Positions 19,401-25,354 of a DNA stretch of 64,000 nt are shown piece by piece. The position numbers and the translations under genes were made by a program. Under the pieces are notes generated by a model. The model was not told the DNA's origin, made no database searches, and saw nothing but the letters and a program-made list of their open reading frames with translations. The stretch lies in assembly GCA_963732355.1 (NCBI GenBank), contig CAVSZD010000008.1, positions 21,258-85,257 of the forward strand. The letters run 5' to 3'. Each line of letters opens with the position of its first letter. Position 1 is the first letter of the stretch. The DNA is from JADKAV01 sp963732355 (GTDB lineage: Bacteria; Actinomycetota; Actinomycetes; S36-B12; UBA10799).

Positions 19401-20034
19401 GACTGGAGCGACGCAGTTCGGCCTGAGGCAGTACGACGGGCTGACCGGGCGTTTCACGACCCCTGACCCGACGGGTACCCGGGAGGGCGAAGGTGCGTTT
19501 GGACCTTATACCTATGCCTCAGACGATCCACTGATGCGTACTGATCTCACGGGGAGTTGGAGCGTTTGGGGCGCTGCGAGTGCCGCATGGAAGACGGTCA
19601 AGACGGCGTTGAAGGTCAAGTCGGTCTATGACACTCTCGTGGACGTGAAAAAGACGGTTCAGACGGTTTGGTCGGACCTGTCCGGTTCAGGAGGAGCTTC
19701 GACCTCGCAGCCTAACCGGACCACTGGGTCCACTGCGCAGCCAAGTGCTGCCTCCGCCGGACGACTAATCAGTGGCGCGAAGACTGGTTATACCAAGGCC
19801 TACAACGATGCGGCTGGCGACATTCCCGATTCGGTTAGTGCATGCATCTACGGGTACACGAATGGTATGAACGCGGTCCAAGGGGACTTTCTGCCGAGGG
19901 GCGCGGATCTGGCTAAGGCAGCGATCTATACAACGCCCACACCAAGAGCAAACCTGTTCACTGCGGCGATCCGATTCGGCTCTGGCCTGTACTCGACCAC
20001 CAACCAGATCAGGGCCGGGTACGCCGGCTGTTGA
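10423..20034 (+). CDS. Giant secreted FN3 / beta-helix / RHS-YD repeat protein
   Basis: From the ATG at 10423 the product is 3203 residues. It has a signal peptide (MAARRSFISVVAIGALALAG), a Pro-rich segment, four FN3 repeats (about 165-575; the second and third nearly identical) and a fifth FN3 (576-669). A long parallel beta-helix region (about 670-1970) includes 828-bp repeats at about 847-1870, each with SGNTVSGVNAGNADYN and SWRDDSVGGDYN. From about 1986 the RHS part starts (DPVSGNFSIVLTDV, GPGWRSSWEISVEP), followed by dozens of YD repeats such as TYDSAGNVLTIKDQLG, then the RHS core GLTGRFTTPDPTG at about 3010. A variable ~160-residue tail follows. RHS/YD proteins form shells around a C-terminal cargo, often a toxin. 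Here the tail is not recognised and no immunity gene is evident downstream. Confidence 0.85.
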   Translation: MAARRSFISVVAIGALALAGWGAPAAESADRAQPVKLVDANARTAALAKKAAKGALRVRVAGLPDGVQPQVRIGGPGGYRANVRRTTTLKRLTPGVYKVSTPRVTTAAGVGTGEPSKSRVTVRANRTTTVTADYVWTTNSPTIPPTQPPVTPPSSPPPSTPPPADTTPPGPVTGLAVVDRTPTSLALSWTNPGDADLASVIVRRAIGPTAPATASTGSAVALQAPLAAQVADAGLAPGTEYSYAVFTRDVLGNTGSRMTVTATTETVDTTPPGPVTGLTVGTRTTSSVQLSWTNPADADLDRIVVRRAAGPVPPANVTAGTGVTLGSLKATSVTDSGLTSDSEFSYAVFAKDAVGNVSQATTVTTRTQAEDTTPPGPVTGLTVGTRTTSSVQLSWTNPADADLDRIVVRRAAGPVPPANVTAGTGVALGSLKATSVTDSGLTSDSEFSYAVFAKDAVGNVSQATTVTTRTQAEDTTPPGPVTGLTVNSVAARSISLNWSNPSDADLERVVVRRATGPNAPLTPTDGTAVTLTSPTATNVKDGGLAPDTEYSYAVFTRDTLGNTSQVPVTTTAKTLLPPAIPTGLTAVPLHNAVKLTWDAVPNPGQYRIYQGASSSGPWSYIGSTDATITKYTATGLTDGVAYWFAVTSVDPDGNDESIRSTPASATPQPPGGTAHCGSLPEDQTWSAGTVHVITCQVEIPWGRTLTIAPGAIVKGSSGIAVSGALRIDGTAADPAVLTSYADDTVGGDTNADGDATAPSLWNGISTWQRATDQPPSVTISHLHLSYAGVNIQNSGDDRDTFSYVERISEVLDSTFDHGASLYVDASGPINISGNTVDTAAENERPSRGISVRQQGYLSAVTVSGNTVSGVNAGNADYNAVNNSWPYGSGSGVFVWVQGQSTVSPVVQNNTVSKTSHEGWVVDSQRLDPSKLTGNTVGSGSLNGFGMQGTLISDLSLPFGNTPLVLTSSLSVGEGATLTVNPGVVVKSRGGYLSVAGGALKVLGTAGSPVTFTSWRDDSVGGDYNQDGDNTTPAPGDWGGISASTGYPGYLPPSVQIDRARVSYAGVNIQNQGDDRDDSYVARTTSITNSTFDHGGSVRVDAAGPVTVTGNTVSNAAAAEYSGRGISVMQNGYLSAVTVSGNTVSGVNAGNADYNAVNNSWPYGSGSGVFVWVQGQSTVSPVVQNNTVSKTSHEGWVVDSQRLDPSKLTGNTVGSGSLNGFGMQGTLISDLSLPFGNTPLVLTSSLSVGEGATLTVNPGVVVKSRGGYLSVAGGALKVLGTAGSPVTFTSWRDDSVGGDYNKDGTVTTPAPGDWGGISASTGYPGYLPPSVQIDRARVSYAGVNIQNQGDDRDDSYVARTTSITNSTFDHGGSVRVDAAGPVTVTGNTVSNAAAAEYSGRGISVRQQGYLSAVTVSGNTVSGVNAGNADYNAVNNSWPYGSGSGVFVWVQGQSTVSPVVQNNTVSKTSHEGWVVDSQRLDPSKLTGNTVGSGSLNGFGMQGTLISDLSLPFGNTPLVLTSSLSVGEGATLTVNPGVVVKSRGGYLSVAGGALKVLGTAGSPVTFTSWRDDSVGGDYNKDGTVTTPAPGDWGGISASTGYPGYLPPSVQIDRARVSYAGVNIQNQGDDRDDSYVARTTSITNSTFDHGGSVRVDAAGPVTVTGNTVSNAAAAEYSGRGISVMQNGYLSAVTVSGNTVSGVNAGNADYNAVNNSWPYGSGSGVFVWVQGQSTVSPVVQNNTVSKTSHEGWVVDSQRLDPSKLTGNTVGSGSLNGFGMQGTLISDLSLPFGNTPLVLTSSLSVGEGATLTVNPGVVVKSRGGYLSVAGGALKVLGTAGSPVTFTSWRDDSVGGDYNKDGTVTTPAPGDWGGISASSGGTADFTGTVARYASTTLSTYGDGGIRYRGKITQCSSYGAHESGGVLDVRNVDWGTPTGPAPFGTGCAIYSGTGNLLFVPWVGYVATQARNFAVMSWSGAGSSWGSYTRYRMTTADPVDPVSGNFSIVLTDVSVPEPGVDLTSVRSYNSQNVTSGVMGPGWRSSWEISVEPTSEEGTTNIRWGDGRIDRYAKQSDGTLKAAAGNFTTLVKDANGYLATTKDRTKYRFSDSGVLQSVSDSNGNTLTVTSDSGGRVTGVTDGAGRQLALVYNSSGLLTKVTDPKSQSFSFGYDVKGRLTQVTEPTGGVIGYAYDDLDRLVTATDALGNVTITNEYDNAYRVVNQTDARGKTSHFSYNPAGLNTQVTDPRGHTTTYVYDDQTRLVTVTDPLGAQINYTYDSAGNVLTIKDQLGGLVKNTYDARGNVLTVTDQLSRKTTNTYSEDLLTSTTRPGGATRQYVYDANRNLVSQTDASGGATTLEVSARGLVTSSTDPLGRKTSYAYNAQGDQTTRTDPMARTTTWIYDSLGRPTSQTTPAGRVTLTSYDALGHVTSTTDPGGHTSVFAYDLAGRRTSMTDPLGHTTTTEHDAAGLPIAVTDASGNVTRQSYDDAGNLLSATDPEGAVTTYGYDAAGRKVSEADPLGHTTAMQYDLVGRLTGTTDPLGHTQGLTYDAAGQLVSVTNGAGEITRFTYDAAGRQTVIKDANAHSWTRAYDAEDRIVKTTDPKNRDTTYSYDLAGQRKKTVLATGQEIAFGYDGAGQQTSVDPVGGTSATYEYSADGLLTRRVDSTGTLNLSYDARGLPTSATDQLGRTVSWTYDDASRLASRTVMGSTTTLLRDAVGNVTQAQDTAGNASWTYNKRSQPVSATLPNGTALVNAYDSAGRLTGTSYSRSGSTLWYENLTYDDADRMVGQTTPGDDRAFAYDAANRLASESRNGQTTSWTYDKVGNRLTETSSGSTVNYTYDVADQLVSVGPSAFTYDAAGNLTKVTSGGADTTYGYDVLGHLASISGSGKNWTVDVDADGQLLRYAGSDSGDYLYDRTSSAYQLLGGSVNGQSFRYLTGALPYARDKQPGTDVLIADHLATPRGWANGAGVLIGGLQVNAWGDSATTPDDVLGFAGGANLPTGATQFGLRQYDGLTGRFTTPDPTGTREGEGAFGPYTYASDDPLMRTDLTGSWSVWGAASAAWKTVKTALKVKSVYDTLVDVKKTVQTVWSDLSGSGGASTSQPNRTTGSTAQPSAASAGRLISGAKTGYTKAYNDAAGDIPDSVSACIYGYTNGMNAVQGDFLPRGADLAKAAIYTTPTPRANLFTAAIRFGSGLYSTTNQIRAGYAGC
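11224..11841 (+). repeat. Two 309-bp direct repeats encoding FN3 domains
   Basis: The segments 11224-11532 and 11533-11841 encode consecutive FN3 domains (DTTPPGPVTGLTVGTRTTSS onward) and differ by only a few bases, for example ACG/GCG at the Thr/Ala before LGSLKAT. The 103-codon unit keeps frame. The flanking FN3 domains at 10917 and 11842 are much more diverged, so this duplication is recent. Confidence 0.85.
12961..16031 (+). repeat. 828-bp tandem repeats (about 3.7 copies) in the beta-helix region
   Basis: A unit of exactly 828 bases (276 codons) starts at 12961, 13789, 14617 and 15445; the last copy ends at about 16031. Copies are nearly identical at the DNA level. Two small variant sites differ: copies 1 and 3 have VRQQGYL and copies 2 and 4 have VMQNGYL near the unit start, while copy 1 alone has NQDGDNTT where copies 2-4 have NKDGTVTT. 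The alternation suggests a 1656-bp two-unit duplication. The frame is preserved throughout. Confidence 0.9.
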
Positions 20035-20210
20035 TCTCGTAAGGGGTTGGCGCGATGGGCCGGTGAGGCACCCCCAAACCTGGGAAGAGATGGTTTGCTC
20101 CCGCCTATTGCAGGGCGGGTTATCGGGATCGACCCAGTCCTTCCCTCGACCGCCTGTGGCGCTGCCGAGTCCCGGGCATCATCGCTGAAGGGCCGCGCAT
20201 CTGCCCTACC

Positions 20211-20624
20211 TCACCTCGTCCCGCGCACCAGCGCCGCCAGTTCCGCGGCCGTCACCCCGTACACCGTCGCCATCCGCCGCGGGTCCGGCGGTAACTCCGC
20301 GCCGGCCTCCACACGCTTCAACGCCGACCGCTCCAACCCCAGCTGTTCTGCCGCCTCGGCCTGCGTCCACCCCAGGGATTCCCGCAGGCGCCGCAGGTCC
20401 GCCGCATCCGCCGGTCCCGGTTGTTCGAGGTCGTCGAACCCCAGGCCCAGCACCTATGCCAGCCGCGCCTGGGTCGAGGCCTTGGGTGCCCTGGCCCCGG
20501 TCTCCCAGGCCTGCACGCTGGCCGCGCTCACCCCGACCCGCTGGCCCAACTCCGCCCGCGAGTAGCCCACGACCAGCCGGGCGTCCCGCAGCGCGTCGGC
20601 GCTGAAGCGGCGGTTACGGTGCAC
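20211..20624 (-). pseudogene. Tandem-HTH XRE regulator, cassette copy 2, nonsense mutation
   Basis: From the GTG at 20624 the frame encodes VHRNRRFSADALRDARLVVG, then YSRAELGQRVGVSAASVQAW, but meets TAG at 20454-20456 where copy 1 has CAG (Gln of AQVLGLGF). After the stop the frame continues with LGLGFDDLEQPGPADAADLR and the second HTH (LGWTQAEAAEQLGLERSALK) to the stop at 20211. It is therefore a full-length paralogue of the 23086-23499 gene broken by one C-to-T change. The upstream secreted-protein copy on the same strand is also broken. Confidence 0.75.
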
Positions 20625-20634
20625 GACCCCGACC

Positions 20635-21392
20635 CTACGTGACCGTCCACTTCTTGCTGAAAACGTGCGCCCGGTAGCCCGGCACCGCCGGTGCCGTCAG
20701 CGACAACCTCCCGTACAACTTCTTGGCCTTGCCGGTGGTCCGCGGCGTCACCTTGCCGGACTTGCTGACCTCAATGCTCGCGTACCGATCATCACCGCCC
20801 TTCGCGCTCTCTTCTTCGTCGACCAGGTCACCGTCGAGGTGGCCGTCTGCCCGGCGTTGGTGACCACGGCCTTCTTGAGCAGCACGGTCTTGCCCTTGCG
20901 CTTGATCTTCTTCGGCAGTTTCGGCGACGCCACCGGCGCCGCGGGCGCACTGGGCAGTTTCATCGTCCCAGTCAGGTACCAGCCGATCCCCTTGGACAAG
21001 TCATATGCGGCCGAGGTCAGCAGGCAACTGCCCACTGTGATCGGAGCCGGGTAGGTGGTGCTGACCACCGCGAATGCCCCGGTCGCCGGGTCTTAGTTCT
21101 TGCCCGTCGCCTGCCCGCCGAGCTTCTCGGTGCCCGCCGACGACAACGCGGTGGTGCCGGTCAGCCGGCACTCGTTCGCGCCGTCCTTCAGCGCCACGTC
21201 GTACTGCAGGCTCAGGTCGACCTTGCCGATGCCGTCGAGCGTGCCGGTGATGGCCTTCGGGTTGACGGTGCTGCTGGCCCCGAGGAACAGATCGGTCAAC
21301 GCCGGCCAGGTCTGCCCGGCCGCCGGGAAGTGCAACGCCCCGCCGGTGAACGTCCCGCCCTTCCACGACACCGCACCCTGCGAACCGGGCAT
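20635..21392 (-). pseudogene. KKWTV secreted protein, cassette copy 2, multiply broken
   Basis: Three segments align with the 23506-24455 protein. One spans 21093-21392 (GAVSWKGGTFTGGALHFPAA to TEKLGGQATGKN) and ends in a TAA where the paralogue has Tyr. The next spans 20815-21092 (DPATGAFAVVSTTYPAPITV, AVVTNAGQTATSTVTWSTKK). After a frameshift near 20815 the third (SLTAPAVPGYRAHVFSKKWT) runs to the stop at 20635. The N-terminal signal peptide and first ~60 residues are missing or unrecognisable upstream of 21392. The gene is followed 10 bases later by its XRE partner. Confidence 0.7.
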
Positions 21393-21912
21393 CGGGTTCT
21401 CCCATGACCAGCAGTCGGCGGACCATCCAAGAAAGGGGATGCCGGGCAGTGCCCGGGAGCAACCAACTCGCCGCTTCGCCGATGGTCGGGCGGAGCTGTC
21501 GCCTTCGTGTCGGAACCCCCCGCGGACCGAGCGATGTCGACCCCGGGTCGGGAAGCGCGACCCCCGTCCTTCTCAGGCCGTCAGCAACTTCCTCGCCTTG
21601 CTTCCGCGCCGACGGCGGTCGTTGAGAGAACTGCGAGATCCGTGAGCGATGACGTTCAGCAGGCACTCAACCAGTCCCACCACTTCTGGGATCTGGAAGC
21701 GGCAGACCGCGCACTTGTCGACCCACGGAACCGTCAGGTGAGCCTCGCTCTTCTGGACCCAGACATTCCGGCCAGGGGAGTTGGCCGATAGGGAGATGTG
21801 CGACCACGGCCCGCAGTTGCGGCGGTTGCCGACCGAAACGCATGGTTGCTACCCCAGGAACCCCGACGGCGGATGACTCTGGTGGACGCCACCGTGGCCG
21901 TCGGCGAGTGCG
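21393..21912. other. Region without a supported gene
   Basis: About 520 bases lie between the broken secreted-protein copy and the DUF6941 gene. Several overlapping open frames exist on both strands, but none shows a recognisable domain or a clear coding bias. It may include the decayed 5' end of the secreted-protein pseudogene. Confidence 0.4.
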
Positions 21913-22341
21913 TCAGGACGCGTTGGTTGCGTCGTTGATCACGCTGAAGCTCAGTTGCCACGCCTCATGAGTCGCACCGTTGACGCTCAGCCGCCACGTA
22001 TAGCGACCTGCCGGCAACCCAAGACCGCCTACGTTGAAGGCCATCGGAAGGTCGATGGGAATCCCGGGTTCGATACCGGCGGGCCTGCCGACTTCTGTTC
22101 GTGCCTGCGCCCGTACCTCGGTCCCCTCGGAGTCGCTCACCGCATGACCGTCCTGGGTCAACAACTGCAGGTCCAACCGAATCGGGGCATTGGTCTGTTC
22201 CCAGGGAACCAGCAGGAGCAGTGCAATGGATGTACCTGGCGGAAGCCCAGGGCCGAAGAAGCGGCTGATGCCACCCGCGTTTATGAACAACTTGCCGTCG
22301 GCAACCTGAGTATGGTCACACAGCATGAGATGTGCGATCAC
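21913..22341 (-). CDS. DUF6941-like protein, third gene of a hic operon
   Basis: The protein (142 residues from GTG 22341) reads VIAHLMLCDHTQVADGKLFI near its start, then PWEQTNAPIRLDLQLLTQDG, EVGRPAGIEPGIPIDLPMAF and LPAGRYTWRLSVNG. This layout (a cytosolic beta-sandwich with a VPW...N.P..L.L.L.DxdG core and an RPxGxxPGxP loop) is what I know as the DUF6941 family, whose function is not established. An ATG seven codons upstream is possible. The GTG is preferred because it overlaps the hicB stop as GTGA (22338-22341), the classic coupling arrangement. It may therefore belong functionally with the HicAB pair. Confidence 0.65.
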   Translation of the reverse strand: MIAHLMLCDHTQVADGKLFINAGGISRFFGPGLPPGTSIALLLLVPWEQTNAPIRLDLQLLTQDGHAVSDSEGTEVRAQARTEVGRPAGIEPGIPIDLPMAFNVGGLGLPAGRYTWRLSVNGATHEAWQLSFSVINDATNAS

Positions 22342-22643
22342 GCGGTTCGTGTCTGATTCCAAGCTTCGTCTGGGCCCACGTGCTCGTTCGTGATCTGCCA
22401 GACCACCGGTCGCTCCTGGAATTCAGGGGTCTCTTCGATGTAGTACTCCACGGCGGGCTTGATGGCGGCAAGCAGGGACTCCCTGGAATCCTCTGCCACC
22501 GACAGTCCCGGCAGGTCGGGAGATTCGGCCCACCAGCCGTCGTCCTCTTGATGAATCACGATCCGGATCAGCAGCGACCCCTGCGTAAGGCCGGCGGGTG
22601 TGAGGCCGCTCCAGAGGCTGTAACTCCTGGTTGCGGTACTCAT
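22338..22643 (-). CDS. hicB: HicB-family antitoxin
   Basis: The 101-residue protein contains the HicB-like fold signature: IRIVIHQEDDGWWAESPDLP, then GLSVAEDSRESLLAAIKPAV. The DGWWAESPDLPGLSVAEDS segment is the typical partially degraded RNase H-like domain of HicB proteins. Its start ATG overlaps the hicA stop as ATGA (22640-22643). No C-terminal DNA-binding ribbon-helix-helix or HTH is obvious; the tail (VVWQITNEHVGPDE) is short. It should neutralise the HicA product. Order toxin-then-antitoxin is standard for hicAB. Confidence 0.8.
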   Translation of the reverse strand: MSTATRSYSLWSGLTPAGLTQGSLLIRIVIHQEDDGWWAESPDLPGLSVAEDSRESLLAAIKPAVEYYIEETPEFQERPVVWQITNEHVGPDEAWNQTRTA

Positions 22644-22885
22644 AGGCCGAGTATGTCAACGGCTTGTTGAGGTGTCAGCCCCACGTCTTTCTCCAAGATC
22701 TTCCGAACGAGGCCGGGGGGAATGGTGCTTTGGTCATGGAAAGCGAACACTAATCGTGGGTACTCCTCAGACACGAGGGTTCTGTGGGAACCCTGGGTGC
22801 GAACGATCCTGTAGTCCAGTGGCTCCCGGGTGCGAATCGCCAGCAACTTGCGGGCCTTCATGGATGGGTACTGCTGCCCGCTCAT
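22640..22885 (-). CDS. hicA: HicA-family mRNA interferase toxin
   Basis: The 81-residue protein has the HicA layout: MKARKLLAI at the start, then YRIVRTQGSHRTLVSEEYPR, then LVFAFHDQSTIPPGLVRKIL. The GSH motif contains the catalytic His of the double-stranded-RNA-binding-like HicA fold. It would cleave mRNA when freed from HicB. The first Met (22885) gives an eight-residue extension before MKARKLLAI, so the start at about 22861 is an alternative. It is co-transcribed with hicB and the DUF6941 gene through 4-base overlaps. Confidence 0.8.
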   Translation of the reverse strand: MSGQQYPSMKARKLLAIRTREPLDYRIVRTQGSHRTLVSEEYPRLVFAFHDQSTIPPGLVRKILEKDVGLTPQQAVDILGL

Positions 22886-23085
22886 CTTCAGTCCGTCCCC
22901 CGGTCAGCGGCCCCCATTCCCATTCCGTCCTGATTCGATTCTAGGCGACAAGTGGAGGCGCCAGCGGGTGCTGTGGATAGCCAAACAGCTGCCGAAACCC
23001 CGCCCGGAAGTCGTGCCACGCGATCGACGGAACACCGCGCGCCCGTCTGTGCTCGGAGAAACCTTCCACCCAGGTCCCTGAACAC

Positions 23086-23499
23086 CTACCCCGTCCCCCG
23101 AACCACGTTCGCCAGCTCCGCCGCCGTGACCCCGTACACCCGGCACATGCGCCGCGGGTCCGGCGGCAGTTCAACCCCGGCCTCGACCCGTTTCAGCACC
23201 GACCGGTCCAGCCCCAACAACTCCGCGGCCTCCACTTGAGTCAGCCCCAGCGCCTCCCGTAGCCTTCGTAGGTCCGCGGCATCGGCGGGCCCGGCAGTCT
23301 CGAGGTCCTCGAACCCGATCCCGAGCAGTTCAGCCAGCCGCCGCTGGGTCACGGCCCGCGGGGCACGTGCCCCGGTCTCCCAGGCCTTCACCGTGGCAGC
23401 ACTGACCCCGGCCAGATCGGCCAACTGCACGCGGGAGTACCCGGCGACCTCCCGTGCCTCGCGCAGCGCGGCGGGGGAGAAGCGGCGGTTGCGGCGCAC
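23086..23499 (-). CDS. Tandem-HTH XRE regulator, cassette copy 3 (intact)
   Basis: The 137-residue protein starts at GTG 23499 (MRRNRRFSPAALREAREVAG) and has two XRE-type helix-turn-helix units in one chain. The first is at about 10-60 (YSRVQLADLAGVSAATVKAW ETGARAP) and the second at about 80-135 (LGLTQVEAAELLGLDRSVLK, then RRMCRVYGVTAAELANVV). The linker is acidic and conserved in all three copies (GFEDLETAGPADAADLRRLR). The start lies six bases after the stop of the secreted-protein gene, so the two are surely co-transcribed. It probably binds DNA and may regulate the cassette; the target is unknown. Confidence 0.8.
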   Translation of the reverse strand: MRRNRRFSPAALREAREVAGYSRVQLADLAGVSAATVKAWETGARAPRAVTQRRLAELLGIGFEDLETAGPADAADLRRLREALGLTQVEAAELLGLDRSVLKRVEAGVELPPDPRRMCRVYGVTAAELANVVRGTG

Positions 23500-23505
23500 C
23501 CGGGC

Positions 23506-24455
23506 CTACTTGACCGTCCACTTCTTGGAATACGAGTACGGCTGGTAGCCCGGCACCGCCGGGGCCTTCAGCGACAGCTTCACCTTCAAGCGCTTGGCCT
23601 TGCCGGTGGTGGTGATCGTGACCTTGCCCGCCTTGCTGGTCTTCACCGAGGCGAACTTCTTCTTCGGGCCTTTTGTCTTCGTCGACCAGCTCAGTTTCGC
23701 GGTGGCCGTCTGCCCGGCGTTGGTGACCACGGCCTGCTTCAGAAGCACAGTCTTGCCCTTGGCTTTGATCGTCTTCGGGACCTTCACCGTCGCGGTCTGC
23801 GCCACCGGCGCGCCGGGCAGTTCCAGGGTCCCGGTCAGGTACCAGCCCATCCCTTGCGACAGGTCGTAGGCGGCGTTGGCCAGCAGGCACTGCCCGGACT
23901 CGGCTGGTTGGTTGTAGGAGGTACTCACCACCGAGAACGCACCGGTGGCCGGGTTGTAGTTCGAGCCGGAGGCCCCGCCGAGTTTCTCGTTGCCCTTCGA
24001 GGACAAGGCCACGCTGCCGGTCAACGTGCACTGCGAGATCCCCGATTGCAGCAGCACCTCGTACTGCATCGTCAAGTCCACGCGCCCATCAGCGTCGATG
24101 GTCCCGGTGATGTCCCGCGGGGTGGTGGTGCTGCTGGCACCCAAGTACAACCCGCTCAACGGCGGCCACGTCTGCCCCACCGCGGGGAACGACAGCGTGT
24201 TACCGGTCAGCGAGCCGGACTTCCAAGACACCGCACCGTGGGAGGTCAGGTACGTGTAGGACGGGGCGAGCTTCTTGGCCAGGAAGGTGTAACTGCAGTT
24301 CGGGACGAACGTGTCAGTCTGGCTGGACCCCTGCGCGCAGACCGTAAGGTCAACCTGCGCCGGCCCATCAGTCAGATCAACGGCTCCAGCGGGGGGGGTC
24401 CGGTAAAAGCTGTCAAGGCCACCGTTGCGGCCGTTGTGAGTCCGATGATGCGCAT
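23506..24455 (-). CDS. KKWTV-ending secreted protein, cassette copy 3, frameshifted at a G8 tract
   Basis: An ATG at 24455 begins a signal peptide (MRIIGLTTAATVALTAFTGP) that reaches an 8-base G run on the plus strand (24391-24398) and then goes out of frame, stopping at about 24370. The frame required for the mature protein starts right after the run (AGAVDLTDGPAQVDLTVCAQ) and continues for about 300 residues to the stop at 23506. Features are a Cys-containing N-terminal half, a segment GAVSWKSGSLTGNTLSFPAV, a domain QAVVTNAGQTATAKLSWSTK, and the basic C-terminus ending YSKKWTVK. No known domain is recognised. With nine C's on the coding strand the protein would be in frame. It may be phase variable, or this is a base-calling error. 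Confidence 0.7.
24391..24398. repeat. Homopolymer tract of eight G at the signal-peptide junction
   Basis: The run of eight G (C on the coding strand) lies between signal peptide and mature region of the secreted protein at 23506-24455. Its current length puts the two parts out of frame by one base. A length of six or nine would restore the frame. Confidence 0.8.
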
Positions 24456-24715
24456 GGTGGCCCTCCCCGATTCCCTGGCTTCGAACGACTCTAGCGGCAG
24501 CCGGCATGTGGCAGACCCAGGAGGACAGATTGGGGGCGTCTCTCTAATCCAGCGCGACCGGCTCAACCCCGATGCCGGTTCTTCGGATAGGTCTCTTCCT
24601 GGGCCTGCCGGGATCCACGGTACGCGCTGGTGGGGGTGTGGGTGGGTGGTTCAGCGATGAGACAGCCCGCACCCATTGCGTCCGTCGACAATCCGCCGCG
24701 GGTTAGCCTTTCCCC

Positions 24716-25354
24716 ATGGGGGTAGAGAGTCTCGGCATCGAGGGTGCGTGGCTGATCACTACCCGGATCCACGGCGATGACCGCGGTCTCTTCCTTGAGT
24801 GGTTCAAGGAGGACCCCTTTGTTGAATCCGTCGGTCACCCCTTCCACCTCGCCCAGGCGAACTGCTCTGTCTCCGCACGTGGGGTGTTGCGTGGTATTCA
24901 TTACGCAGATGTCCCGCCGGGCCAGGCGAAGTACGTCACCTGCGTCAAGGGCCGCATCTTAGACGTTGTTGTCGACATCCGCGTCGGTTCCCCGACCTTC
25001 GGCCAGTGGGAGGCAGTCCGCCTCGACGAGGAGTCACGAAACGCCGTCTACATCTCCGAAGGTCTGGGGCATGCGTTCCTCTCGCTTGAGGATGGCTCGA
25101 CAGTCGTCTATCTATGCAGCGAGCCCTACGCGCCGACACGTGAACGCGAGATCCACCCGCTCGACCCCTTCGTCGGGATCGAGTGGCCGCTGGCGCGAAA
25201 CGAAATGGAGCTCAGCTCAAAGGACAGTGCAGCCCCGTCGCTAATAGAGGCACAGGCGGCAGATTCACTTCCATCCTTCGATCAATGCGTCACTTACAGA
25301 TCCACCCTGGCGGACGCCGGATCCGCACCCATCGACACGAGTCCGGCCAGATAA
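24716..25354 (+). CDS. rmlC: dTDP-4-dehydrorhamnose 3,5-epimerase
   Basis: The 212-residue protein matches RmlC cupin epimerases: DDRGLFLEWFKEDPF, QANCSVSARGVLRGIHY (catalytic His in RGIHY), KYVTCVKGRILDVVVDIRVG, SPTFGQWEAVRLDEE, and YISEGLGHAFLSLEDGSTVV. It converts dTDP-4-keto-6-deoxyglucose to dTDP-4-keto-rhamnose in the dTDP-L-rhamnose pathway. Length is slightly above the usual ~185-205 because of a C-terminal tail that overlaps the 3' end of rmlA (opposite strand) by 61 bases. rmlB lies nearby on the same strand, while rmlD is not in this window. The divergent neighbour is the secreted protein of cassette copy 3. Confidence 0.95.
   Translation: MGVESLGIEGAWLITTRIHGDDRGLFLEWFKEDPFVESVGHPFHLAQANCSVSARGVLRGIHYADVPPGQAKYVTCVKGRILDVVVDIRVGSPTFGQWEAVRLDEESRNAVYISEGLGHAFLSLEDGSTVVYLCSEPYAPTREREIHPLDPFVGIEWPLARNEMELSSKDSAAPSLIEAQAADSLPSFDQCVTYRSTLADAGSAPIDTSPAR

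Noticed and set aside
20035..20210. An immunity gene for the RHS C-terminal tail
   Set aside because: No open frame longer than ~32 codons with a start exists here on the plus strand; only a weak GC hairpin near 20100 is seen.
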